Below are positions 1 to 6,430 of a DNA stretch of 9,011 nt, one piece after another (the first letter of the stretch is position 1; every line of letters starts with the position of its first letter). Source of the DNA: Chloroflexota bacterium (GTDB lineage Bacteria; Chloroflexota; Chloroflexia; Thermomicrobiales; JADLAZ01); contig JADLAZ010000015.1 in assembly GCA_020849725.1 (NCBI GenBank), forward strand, positions 1 through 9,011. The letters are read 5' to 3'. The translations under genes and the position numbers were made by a program. A model generated the notes under the pieces. That model was not told where the DNA came from. It ran no database searches and was given only the letters and a program-made list of their open reading frames with translations.

Positions 1-313
1 CGGCCATGATCCCGATTGGCACCGTCAGCAGCACGGCCGCGGCGGTATTGTTGTCGTGCGCTAGCTCGTGGGCGATCCCCTGCTCCGGGTCGCCATTGAA
101 GCGGCGGAAGAAGCCGTCGATGAAGGTTGCCCAGATGCCGGCAATGATCAGGAAGAAGGCGACCCACGGCGTGAAGGTGGCCAGCACCAGCGGGATCGAC
201 CGCAGATGGTCGGTGAAGGTGCTGAAGCCAGCGACCACATCGGTGACGAAGCCGATGATCAGCAAGAGGATCGCCGTGACCACGCACCCGAGCAGAATGC
301 CGTACCGACCCAT
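1..313 (-). CDS. Membrane protein of unknown function, partial (C-terminus beyond left edge)
   Basis: The first 104 residues of a minus-strand gene are visible; the rest lies beyond the window edge. The ATG at 313-311 is preceded by GGGAGG with a 5-nt spacer, a good ribosome binding site, and the frame stays open to the edge. Hydrophobic stretches at about residues 5-30 and 43-66, and a third starting near 92, indicate an integral inner-membrane protein. A charged loop between helices 2 and 3 (RRFNGDPEQGIAHELAHDN) is followed by a small-residue helix. The 'DNNTAAAV' entry into helix 3 vaguely recalls DUF350-type membrane proteins, but I do not recognise the family with any confidence. It lies 62 nt behind the secreted propeller gene on the same strand and may belong to that operon. 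I see no clear promoter in the gap, only a weak 6-bp inverted repeat (332-337 with 368-373) that may be chance. Confidence 0.72.
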   Translation of the reverse strand, partial: MGRYGILLGCVVTAILLLIIGFVTDVVAGFSTFTDHLRSIPLVLATFTPWVAFFLIIAGIWATFIDGFFRRFNGDPEQGIAHELAHDNNTAAAVLLTVPIGIMA

Positions 314-375
314 CCCGGCCTCCCGCGTGCCTGGTATTGCGTCGCGCCCGTCACGACCCGCCACAGGATACCACC

Positions 376-2019
376 TCAGCGCGGGCGCCGGCCCGGCTCG
401 GTCCGCACCGGCGGTGCGCCCGGCAGCCAGCCGCGCGCGATCAGCACGTCACGCCCCAGCAGCCCAATCGCCACGCGCTGGTTGTCGGGCGCCTCGGGAT
501 GGAACTCGAGCCGGCCGCGCTCGAAGTACTGCACCGTCCGGCCACCTTCGCTCATCTCCTCGGTGATCGGGAACCCGAGCAGGCGCAGGCCATCGTGCTC
601 ATCCCAGAAGTCACCGAAGCCAGCAGCCAGCGTGTGGCCGGTTTCCCGGAAGTAACGCCGGTCTCCGCCACTGTCGACTGGTGGCAGGCGCGGCGGTTCC
701 CGACCGGCCAGCCACTCGGCGCCCAGGCGCGCGATCTTGACCTGCCGGGCCGGGTCCGGCTCGTTCGCGTGGTACTCCAGCTTGAACCGCTCGAAGTACT
801 GCACGGTGCGCGGCTGGCCGGACTCCGGCGCCGGCTCGACGAACTCGGCCGTCAGCGGGTAGCCGAAGACGAGCAGCCCTCCCTGCTGCTGCCAGAATGT
901 CTTGAACCCGTAACCGATCGTGTGGCCCGTTTCGGGGAAGTAGATGACGTTCGGATCGGCCTGGAGTGGGGGGTCGCGGCGCTCTGTCGGCAAGATGGTG
1001 GCGAGGGTGGCGACCGCGATCAGCGCGCCAAACGGGTTCTGGTTGACCCAGGCGACGGTCTGGCCATCGACGATCGGCCGGCGCGCCTGCTCCGACCGCG
1101 TGACGGCCTGCTCGACGCGCCGCTCGGCGTCGTAGACGAATACGCCCGAGACACCGTCACGCCAGTCTTCCCAGACGACGAGGTGGCCGGCGATGCTGGG
1201 CGCGGCGACCAGGTGCTGGTCGGTCAGCGTCACGGCCGGCCCGCCGCCGACCGTCACCAGCCGCAGGCTCGGCGGTCCACCGGTGGCGCCACGCTGCTCG
1301 TAGATGACGCGGCGACCGGCCACGCGCGGCCAGACCTGATCATCGGGTCCGCCGGCCAGCACCGTCGTTTGGTGCGTGCCGCGATCGTGGACCATCACAT
1401 CCCAGGAGTCGCCGCCGTATTCCTCCCAGACGACCAGTGGCCCGCTGATCGATGGCGGTCCATAGGCGATCGCGCCTCGGGCGATGATGTCCTCGACGCC
1501 GGCCACCATATCGTAGCTAAGCACGACCGGCTGCCCGTCGCGGCGGTCCCGCCAGACGATGATCGCCCCGTCGACGGCCGGGCGCGAAGGCTGCGCGCCC
1601 GGTCCCGTGATCGGCGTCCGGTGCTGGCGCTCGAAGTCATAGGCCATCAGCACCGGCGAGGCGGTGACGTGGTCCATCTCGATCCAGGCAGCCAGCGCGC
1701 CGCTGACCGCCGGCTGACGCTGGCCGCCGATGGGTGGCGGCAGGGGCAGGCGACGGCTGGTGCGCAGATCCAGGCCCACCAGTCGGCTCAGACCATCCGG
1801 CCCCATCTCCTGCCAGATCAGCGTCGATCCTGAGAGCGCCAGCTCCACCGGCCCGGCGACCGGCAGGCTCAGCCCCCGCTCGATCCGATACACCGGCGCG
1901 GGGTTAGCCGCCGCGCCGGGTGGCAGCAGTCCGGCCAGGCAGATGACGACCGCCAGCACCCGCAGCCAGCCACCCAGCCGGCCACCGATGCGACGCGCGC
2001 CGATCACCTCTCTGCCCAT
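376..2019 (-). CDS. Secreted TolB-like beta-propeller protein with two C-terminal ETGH/LGFP-like repeats
   Basis: A 547-residue predicted exported protein. Residues 1-38 look like a Sec signal peptide: basic N-region, hydrophobic core about 19-32, and a likely AAA|N cleavage site after residue 38. Residues 60-330 hold seven spaced copies of a strand motif around 'hhhWxD/E' (near 67, 110, 154, 196, 238, 280, 322), several followed by RDG and a 'YD' strand. This is the pattern of TolB-like, surface-type beta-propeller repeats. A short linker leads to two tandem C-terminal repeats (about 360-436 and 456-526). No catalytic motif is visible, so a binding or structural role at the cell surface is the most I would infer. 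The ATG at 2019 is chosen because the signal peptide starts there and the upstream synthase stops only 7 nt before it. Longer forms would overlap the synthase out of frame. No strong Shine-Dalgarno is visible, which suggests translational coupling. The long plus-strand frame over this gene is a shadow. Confidence 0.88.
   Translation of the reverse strand: MGREVIGARRIGGRLGGWLRVLAVVICLAGLLPPGAAANPAPVYRIERGLSLPVAGPVELALSGSTLIWQEMGPDGLSRLVGLDLRTSRRLPLPPPIGGQRQPAVSGALAAWIEMDHVTASPVLMAYDFERQHRTPITGPGAQPSRPAVDGAIIVWRDRRDGQPVVLSYDMVAGVEDIIARGAIAYGPPSISGPLVVWEEYGGDSWDVMVHDRGTHQTTVLAGGPDDQVWPRVAGRRVIYEQRGATGGPPSLRLVTVGGGPAVTLTDQHLVAAPSIAGHLVVWEDWRDGVSGVFVYDAERRVEQAVTRSEQARRPIVDGQTVAWVNQNPFGALIAVATLATILPTERRDPPLQADPNVIYFPETGHTIGYGFKTFWQQQGGLLVFGYPLTAEFVEPAPESGQPRTVQYFERFKLEYHANEPDPARQVKIARLGAEWLAGREPPRLPPVDSGGDRRYFRETGHTLAAGFGDFWDEHDGLRLLGFPITEEMSEGGRTVQYFERGRLEFHPEAPDNQRVAIGLLGRDVLIARGWLPGAPPVRTEPGRRPR
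442..942 (-). repeat. Two tandem protein repeats, YFxETGHT...FW...G[YF]P...TVQYFER type
   Basis: These are the coding segments for residues 360-436 (712-942) and 456-526 (442-654) of the propeller protein, offset by 96 residues. Over the first 34 residues the copies are identical at 17 positions, including YF, ETGHT, GF, FW, GL, G.P and T.E. Both then carry TVQYFER followed by an LE[YF]H strand and an LG-containing end. They are degenerate at DNA level, so the duplication is old or is maintained by selection. The G-x-P core recalls LGFP repeats of actinobacterial cell-wall proteins, but the rest differs. A relationship is inference. Confidence 0.8.
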
Positions 2020-2026
2020 GTCGCCG

Positions 2027-3007
2027 CTAGTAGGCGCGCTGGAGCGCCACATCCGCCAGGCGCACCAGCAGATCGCGGCTCTCGGTAGCAGGCACACCGG
2101 CGAGGCACTCCTTGGCCAGCGCGCTGTAGCGTTCAGCCTCGGCGCAGGCGTCATTCAGCACTCCCGAGGCGCGGATCACATTGACTGCGGTCTGCTGCTC
2201 GGCCGCTGTTGCGTCGCGGCTCTCGGCGACGCGCCGCACTAGATCGGCGCCGTCGCCGCGACCACCGCACTGCTCCATGTACAGCAGCACCGGCAGCGTG
2301 ATCGTGCCCTGCCGCAGATCGTTGCCGGCCGGCTTGCCAAGGATTTCGGTGGTGGCCTCAAAGTCCAGCACGTCGTCGATCACCTGGAAGGCCAGACCGA
2401 TGTTGCGGCCGTAGGCGCGCAGCGTATCGACATCGGCGGTCGGCGCCCCGCCCAACTCGGCGCCGATCTCCAGCGCCAGCTCGAACAGCGCCGCTGTCTT
2501 GCCGTAGATGCGCTGCTCGTAGTCAGCCCGCGTCTGGTCGAAGCTGCCGGCCCGGAAGATCTCGGCCAACTGGCCGTTGCAGATCGCCGCCAGCGAGTTG
2601 GCAAAGGCCCGCATGACGCGCACGTTGTTCGGTTCGGACGCGAGACTGGCCGACTTGGCGAACAGGAAATCCCCGACCAGAATGACCGTCCCGGTCGAGA
2701 AAGCAGAGTTGAGCGTCGGCTTGCCCCGGCGCAGGCCGGCCTGGTCGATCACATCGTCGTGGATGAGGGTGGCCGTGTGCAGCATCTGCACGCCAGCCGC
2801 CGCCGGCAGCAACAGGTCGAACGGGTAGGAGTACATCTTGGCCGCCAGGAGCAGCATGGCCGGCCGCAACTGCTTGCCGCCGGCGGCGATCAAGGCGTTC
2901 AACAGGCTGGCCAGCAGCGGATACTCCACCGCCGCTGCTTCCCGCACCTTCTCCTCGACGCGCCGAAGATCAGCCCGCAGCGGATCGGTCACAAACGAGA
3001 CGTCCAC
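2027..3007 (-). CDS. Long-chain polyprenyl diphosphate synthase (E-isoprenyl synthase family)
   Basis: A 326-residue trans-isoprenyl diphosphate synthase, which extends an allylic diphosphate by successive condensation with isopentenyl diphosphate. All family landmarks are present: GGKQLRP at 43-49, the first Asp-rich motif with D84, D85 and D88 followed by RRGKPT, GKT at 169-171, the second Asp-rich motif with D211, D212 and D215, and NDLRQGTITLP at 229-239. The residues four and five positions before the first Asp are small (A79, T80) rather than aromatic. By the known chain-length rule this points to a long product, such as the menaquinone side chain (HepT/IspB/SdsA-like), not farnesyl or geranylgeranyl diphosphate. 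The exact length cannot be read. The start is GTG at 3007 with AAAGGA 6 nt upstream. An in-frame extension further upstream would run into the promoter and the pncC gene. It leads an apparent operon with the propeller gene 7 nt downstream, driven by the promoter at 3088-3115. Confidence 0.95.
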   Translation of the reverse strand: MDVSFVTDPLRADLRRVEEKVREAAAVEYPLLASLLNALIAAGGKQLRPAMLLLAAKMYSYPFDLLLPAAAGVQMLHTATLIHDDVIDQAGLRRGKPTLNSAFSTGTVILVGDFLFAKSASLASEPNNVRVMRAFANSLAAICNGQLAEIFRAGSFDQTRADYEQRIYGKTAALFELALEIGAELGGAPTADVDTLRAYGRNIGLAFQVIDDVLDFEATTEILGKPAGNDLRQGTITLPVLLYMEQCGGRGDGADLVRRVAESRDATAAEQQTAVNVIRASGVLNDACAEAERYSALAKECLAGVPATESRDLLVRLADVALQRAY

Positions 3008-3013
3008 CCCACA

Positions 3014-3019
3014 TCCTTT
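3014..3019 (-). promoter_or_regulatory. Ribosome binding site fixing the GTG start of the polyprenyl synthase
   Basis: The minus strand reads AAAGGA, then 6 nt, then GTG at 3007-3005. This settles the start: an overlapping ATG within the same stretch (minus-strand GGATGTGG) is in another frame and too close to the site. No in-frame ATG gives the expected N-terminus. Confidence 0.75.
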
Positions 3020-3060
3020 ATCTGGGCGACCCTTCCCGGCTGACCGCTCGGCCGACCACG

Positions 3061-3082
3061 ACCGGCGGGCCGGCCCGCCGGT
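3061..3082. repeat. Perfect 22-nt palindrome at the predicted transcription start
   Basis: The 11-nt arm ACCGGCGGGCC is followed directly by its exact reverse complement. As RNA it can form a 9-bp GC-rich stem with a CCGG tetraloop. On the minus strand it begins about 6 nt after the -10 box of the synthase promoter, so it covers the predicted +1 to about +21. Neither side has a T-run, so it does not look like an intrinsic terminator for pncC. It could be an operator or a 5'-terminal mRNA stem. GC-rich DNA makes chance palindromes commoner, but 11 of 11 matches at this exact place is notable. Confidence 0.7.
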
Positions 3083-3087
3083 GAGGA

Positions 3088-3115
3088 AGTATACGGAAGG
3101 GCGGAGGCCTGTCAA
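3088..3115 (-). promoter_or_regulatory. Sigma70-type promoter for the polyprenyl synthase operon
   Basis: The minus strand reads TTGACA (3115-3110), a 16-nt spacer, then TATACT (3093-3088): a perfect -35 and a 5-of-6 -10. The predicted start is near 3081-3082, giving a leader of about 75 nt before the GTG at 3007. The -35 contains the TGA stop of pncC (3114-3112), so promoter and upstream coding end are nested. In such GC-rich DNA a match this good with near-ideal spacing is unlikely to be accidental. Read-through from pncC remains possible as a second source of transcripts. Confidence 0.8.
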
Positions 3116-3606
3116 CGCGGGCCGGCCAGCGCCTCCCGCGCCACCGCTGCCGCCAGCCGCAAGGCAGCCTCGGCGCTGGCGGCCATGTTGGCGCGGCGGT
3201 CCTGAGCCGGCCACTGATGCTCCTCGACCCGGCTGCCGGCCGGCCATGCCGCGGCCACGTACACCAGGCCGACTGGCTTGCGGCTGCGCCGAGCAGGATC
3301 GGCCGGTCCGGCAATACCCGTCGTCGCCAGGCCGAGATCGACGCCGAGGGCGGTGCGTGCCGCCAGCGCCAGCGCCAGCGCCGTGGTGGCGCTGACCACG
3401 CCATGCTCGGCGATCACAGCCGGAGCGATGCCCAACAGGCTGACCTTGATGCCGTTGGCATAGGCCACGACGCCACCGCGCACGTAGGCGCTGCTGCCGG
3501 CCACGCCGATCAGCCGGTGGGCGATCAGGCCACCGGTGCAGGTCTCGGCGGTGCCGATCGTCCATCCCAACTGGCGCAGAAGTGCGCCGACCTCGTCTTC
3601 AATCAT
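3112..3606 (-). CDS. pncC: Nicotinamide-nucleotide amidase, stand-alone CinA C-terminal domain
   Basis: A 164-residue protein of the CinA C-terminal family. These enzymes deamidate nicotinamide mononucleotide to nicotinic acid mononucleotide, salvaging the NMN released by NAD-dependent DNA ligase. Visible motifs are AETCTGG at 20-26 (usually AESCTGG), VAGSSAYVRGGVVAYANGIK at 35-54, TGIAGP at 96-101, and KPVG at 110-113. S39, Y49 and K54 have the same spacing as the conserved Ser-Tyr-Lys of characterised family members (my alignment from memory), and R137/R138 match the conserved late arginine. The length fits the single-domain PncC/YgaD form. The N-terminal molybdopterin-like domain of full CinA is absent. 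The ATG at 3606 is preceded by GGGGGAG. The gene is transcribed divergently from the MFS gene at 3747. Its stop codon lies inside the -35 of the next promoter. Confidence 0.93.
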   Translation of the reverse strand: MIEDEVGALLRQLGWTIGTAETCTGGLIAHRLIGVAGSSAYVRGGVVAYANGIKVSLLGIAPAVIAEHGVVSATTALALALAARTALGVDLGLATTGIAGPADPARRSRKPVGLVYVAAAWPAGSRVEEHQWPAQDRRANMAASAEAALRLAAAVAREALAGPR

Positions 3607-3746
3607 CGCTCCCCCGCCCTCACGTCGCCCCCGAGCTGGCCACCCCGCCGCGCCGCTCCACGCGCGCGCGGCCGCTGCCGCGTATAGTATCGCCGCGCCG
3701 GGGTGGCGGCGTGCGCCGGGCCGACATGTGGCAGGAGAGCCGTGGC
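3607..3746. promoter_or_regulatory. Divergent intergenic region between pncC and the first MFS gene
   Basis: A 140-nt, very GC-rich gap that must hold the start signals for both directions. The only AT-rich patch is GTATAGTAT at 3682-3690. On the plus strand it offers a TATAGT -10-like hexamer (3683-3688), but no TTGACA-like box lies at the right distance, so the promoter call is weak. A 12-nt alternating purine-pyrimidine run (3659-3670) precedes it. Near the plus-strand gene, AGGAG at 3733-3737 lies 9 nt before the ATG at 3747. Confidence 0.4.
3639..3707. repeat. Imperfect inverted repeat (15 of 17) flanking the AT-rich patch
   Basis: The arm 3639-3655 begins GCCACCCCG and pairs with 3691-3707, which ends CGGGGTGGC. 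Of 17 positions 15 are complementary, the outer nine without a mismatch. The 35-nt centre carries the alternating CG run and the TATAGT patch. It could be a paired regulator site for the divergent promoters or a cruciform-forming element. In such GC-rich DNA it may also be chance. Confidence 0.4.
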
Positions 3747-4961
3747 ATGAGCTTTCTGTTCGGCCTCGGGCCGCGGGTCCGCCACAACTTCCGCTGGGAC
3801 ATGCTGGCGAGCATTGCCGCCGGCCTGTTCACCGTCTTCACGCTCAACTTCGCCACCGTGGTCGCCCGCCGCGCTGAAGCGGACGCGCTGCTGCTGTCGG
3901 CGATGCTGGCAGCGCCATTCGCCGGCAGCATGCTGGCGATCCTGAGCGGCTACCTGCTCCCATCCCGCGGCCGGCACCGCCTCGCCGCTCGACTGATCGG
4001 CCTGGCACGCGGTGTCTGGCTGCTGGCGCTGGTAACGGCCGCGCCGCTGGCGCTGACCGGCATGGTGCTGGGCCACTGGGTGCTGGTATCGCTGGTGACG
4101 CCAGTGATGTTCGAGGTGCTGCGAGACATCTACCCACCGGATCGCCGCGGTCGCTTGCTTGGGTACACCCGGTTGGGCCTGACCGGCAGCATGACGATCG
4201 GCAGCCTGGTGGCCGGCGTCCTGCTCGACATCCTTGGTCCCAATCGCCTCCTGCCGCTAGGGGCGCTGATCGGCGTGGCCGGCGCGTTGGCCTGGAGCCG
4301 CCTGGCGGTGGCCGACGAGCCAGCGCCGCCGGCAATGGGCGTCGGTGGCACCGTTGGCATCGTGCGCCGCGACCGCCACTTCGCCGTCTACACGACCGGT
4401 CTGGCCTGCTGGGGCTTCGGCCTGCTGCTGCCGGGCGCGCTCTATCCTATCCTGCTGGTCGACCGGTTTCAGGCCAGCTACAGCGAAATCGGCATGCTCG
4501 GCTTCGTCACGTCGGCGGCCTGGCTGGCCGGCTATCTGGTGCTGGGCCGCCGCGCCGACCGCTGGCCGCCGCTGACGCTGGTCGTGCTGTCGTTCGCCGG
4601 CTGCGTGCTGGTGCCGCTGAGCTATCTGGTCAGTCCCAGCGTCTGGCTGCTGGCGCCCGGCATGGCGGCCCAGGGCTTCGCCTCGGCCGGCATCGACCTG
4701 GGCGGCATCAATGTGCTGATGCGGCTGGCGCCACGCGAGCGATTGTCGGAGTATGCCTCGCTGCTCACCAGCATCGCCGGTGTGCGGGGGCTGATCGCGC
4801 CGTTTGTCGGGTCGGCGCTGGTCGCGCTGCCCTGGTTTGGCGCCAGCGGCGTCCTGCTCCTGGCGGCCGGCCTGGTTCTGGCTGGTGCGCTGGTCGCGTC
4901 CCGTGCCAGCGTGCCACCGGAGCCGATGCCGAGTACGCCGGCCGCCACGGCCGATGCCTGA
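3747..4961 (+). CDS. MFS transporter, 12 predicted helices, substrate unknown
   Basis: A 404-residue inner-membrane protein of the Major Facilitator Superfamily. I count about 12 hydrophobic segments: roughly 20-40, 47-70, 88-107, 108-123, 142-162, 166-186, 211-236, 247-266, 275-295, 300-325, 337-360 and 363-385. A polar linker at 188-210 separates two six-helix halves. The loop RDIYPPDRRGRLLGYTR (126-142) and the GRRADRWPP loop (267-275) are typical MFS cytoplasmic motifs. No feature names a substrate; an exporter is likely but unproven. The ATG at 3747 is chosen because AGGAG lies 9 nt upstream and helix 1 follows promptly. An in-frame ATG at 3726 has no ribosome binding site, and longer versions add only an Arg/Pro-rich stretch of non-coding appearance. 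A second MFS gene follows after 51 nt on the same strand, probably co-transcribed. Confidence 0.9.
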   Translation: MSFLFGLGPRVRHNFRWDMLASIAAGLFTVFTLNFATVVARRAEADALLLSAMLAAPFAGSMLAILSGYLLPSRGRHRLAARLIGLARGVWLLALVTAAPLALTGMVLGHWVLVSLVTPVMFEVLRDIYPPDRRGRLLGYTRLGLTGSMTIGSLVAGVLLDILGPNRLLPLGALIGVAGALAWSRLAVADEPAPPAMGVGGTVGIVRRDRHFAVYTTGLACWGFGLLLPGALYPILLVDRFQASYSEIGMLGFVTSAAWLAGYLVLGRRADRWPPLTLVVLSFAGCVLVPLSYLVSPSVWLLAPGMAAQGFASAGIDLGGINVLMRLAPRERLSEYASLLTSIAGVRGLIAPFVGSALVALPWFGASGVLLLAAGLVLAGALVASRASVPPEPMPSTPAATADA

Positions 4962-5012
4962 GGCCAGCCACGCCGTGCTAGACTGCGCCGGCTGTCGATC
5001 GTGAGGACCGCC

Positions 5013-6410
5013 ATGCCGGCCGATGTGTCACCCACGCGCCCCCCGCCGATCCCACTGCTGCTGGCCGGCATGGTGCTGTCGCAGTTGACGAATGCGATGG
5101 TCAATGTCGCCGTGCCGACGATGCTGGCCGATCTGGGCGTCGGGGTCGAGCGGGCTGGCTGGATCATCCTGGCCTATCTGCTGCCAGTGGCGGTGCTGAT
5201 GCCCACCTGGGGCGCGGCAGGCGATCTGTTCGGTCGCCAGCGCGTGTTCGGCGTCGGCCTGCTCATCTTCGCCGCCGGTGCGGCGCTGTCCAGTGTCGCC
5301 GGCAGCCTGCCGGTGTTGCTGGCGGGGCAGGCGCTGCAGGCATCGGGCGCCTCGGCGCTCAATCCGAACGGCACAGCGCTGATTGGCAACGCCGGCGGCG
5401 CGCGGCAGCGCGGGCGCCACCTCGGCCGGCAGCGCATGATCCTGTCGCTGGCGGGCATCCTGGGCGCGCCGCTCGGCGGCCTGGTTGTGCAGGCGCTCGG
5501 CTGGCATGCGGTCTTCGCCGCCGCGCCGGCCGGCGCGATTGCCGTCTTCCTGCTGCTGCGGCGTAGCGGCGCCGCGCCGACGCCGGCCGGTAGACCGGCC
5601 CGGTTCGACGCGCCGGGCGCGGTGGCGATCACCGGCACGGTGCTGGCGCTGCTGGCGGCGCTGTCGCTGGGCCAGGAGTTGGGCTGGCTATCCCTCCCCG
5701 TGCTCGGCCTGGTCGGCTTGACAGCCGCCGGCGCCGTCGCGATCGGCCTGGTCGAGGCGCGCCAACCATGGCCGCTGGTGCCGCCGGCGCTGCTGCGCCA
5801 GCCCGTCTACGTCGCCGTTCTCATCACTGGATTGCTGCAAGCAATCGCCTGCTTCGGCACCATGCTGCTCGGGCCGCTGCTCTTGCAGCGCGTCTTCGCG
5901 CTCGAGCCGGCGCAGACCGGCTGGCTGCTGGCGTCCTTCCCGCTGGGCATGGCCGCGAGCGGCATCCCAGGCGGCCGTCTGACCGACCGGTTCAGCGGGC
6001 CACGGGTGACGGCCGCCTCGCTCGTCGGCGTGACCGCCGGCCTACTCGTGCTGCGGGCCGCCGCGACGACGATGCAACCCTTGCTCTACGTGCCCGGCGC
6101 GCTGCTGACCGGCTTCATGGCCGGCGTCGGCTTGACGGCCATGGCCGCGATCGTCCTGCACATCAGCGGCGAGGAGCGCCGTGGCGTCGCCATGGGCGTC
6201 TTCACGATGGTATCGATCATGGGCGATGCCGTCGGCGTGGCGCTGTTCCCTGTGCTGCTGGCGGGTCACACCGGCGAGGCCCTGGCAGCCGCCTTCGGCA
6301 CAGTCTATCTGGCCGCTGCCGCCGTGGCGCTCGCCGCGCTGGCACCGACGATCTTCATGCGCGGCGAGGCGCCATCTGCCGTCGCCAAGGCGGCGGCCCA
6401 TGACCCGTGA
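5013..6410 (+). CDS. MFS transporter, DHA2 (EmrB/QacA-like) 14-helix family
   Basis: A 465-residue predicted proton-coupled exporter of the DHA2 drug:H+ antiporter type. Supporting motifs are NVAVPTM at 31-37 in helix 1, WIILAYLL at 50-57, motif A as GAAGDLFGRQR (67-77), and a motif C-like LGAPLGG (150-156) in helix 5. Length and hydrophobicity fit about 14 helices. Known members export antibiotics, biocides or metabolites; none can be picked here. One oddity is that helix 1 reads LTNAMVNVAVP, with T26 where the family's 'LDxTIVNVALP' motif usually has aspartate. The ATG at 5013 is preceded by GAGGA with a 5-nt spacer. A GTG at 5001 in the same frame would place that site inside the coding region, so I reject it. 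A terminal tail rich in alanine (residues 451-465) ends 11 nt before the convergent Uma2 stop. Confidence 0.9.
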   Translation: MPADVSPTRPPPIPLLLAGMVLSQLTNAMVNVAVPTMLADLGVGVERAGWIILAYLLPVAVLMPTWGAAGDLFGRQRVFGVGLLIFAAGAALSSVAGSLPVLLAGQALQASGASALNPNGTALIGNAGGARQRGRHLGRQRMILSLAGILGAPLGGLVVQALGWHAVFAAAPAGAIAVFLLLRRSGAAPTPAGRPARFDAPGAVAITGTVLALLAALSLGQELGWLSLPVLGLVGLTAAGAVAIGLVEARQPWPLVPPALLRQPVYVAVLITGLLQAIACFGTMLLGPLLLQRVFALEPAQTGWLLASFPLGMAASGIPGGRLTDRFSGPRVTAASLVGVTAGLLVLRAAATTMQPLLYVPGALLTGFMAGVGLTAMAAIVLHISGEERRGVAMGVFTMVSIMGDAVGVALFPVLLAGHTGEALAAAFGTVYLAAAAVALAALAPTIFMRGEAPSAVAKAAAHDP

Positions 6411-6413
6411 GAA

Positions 6414-6430
6414 CTGCCGACCTACGGCAG
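6414..6430. terminator. Small hairpin between convergent gene ends
   Basis: CTGCCG and CGGCAG form a 6-bp stem around the 5-nt loop ACCTA. It sits where the plus-strand DHA2 gene (stop 6408-6410) and the minus-strand Uma2-like gene (stop 6424-6422, inside the loop) meet. Position favours a bidirectional terminator. The stem is short and neither strand has a T-tract, so this is tentative. Confidence 0.3.

Noticed and set aside
332..373. TGGTAT...ATACCA inverted repeat between the propeller and membrane protein genes
   Set aside because: Only 6-bp arms with a 30-nt gap and no T-run; not distinguishable from chance.
337..1833. A nearly 1.5-kb open frame on the plus strand opposite the propeller gene
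   Set aside because: It is antisense to a well-supported gene with a signal peptide and repeats. Its translation is Arg/Pro/Asp-rich with no recognisable domain. High GC at third positions keeps such shadow frames open.
3008..3565. In-frame N-terminal extension of the polyprenyl synthase
   Set aside because: It runs through the promoter and across pncC in another frame, with no ribosome binding site and a low-complexity translation. The GTG at 3007 has AAAGGA at ideal spacing.
5585..5600. GGCCGGT-AG-ACCGGCC near-palindrome inside the DHA2 gene
   Set aside because: The 2-nt centre is too small for an RNA loop of full stem length. It lies in a Pro/Gly/Arg linker whose GC-rich codons easily create it.
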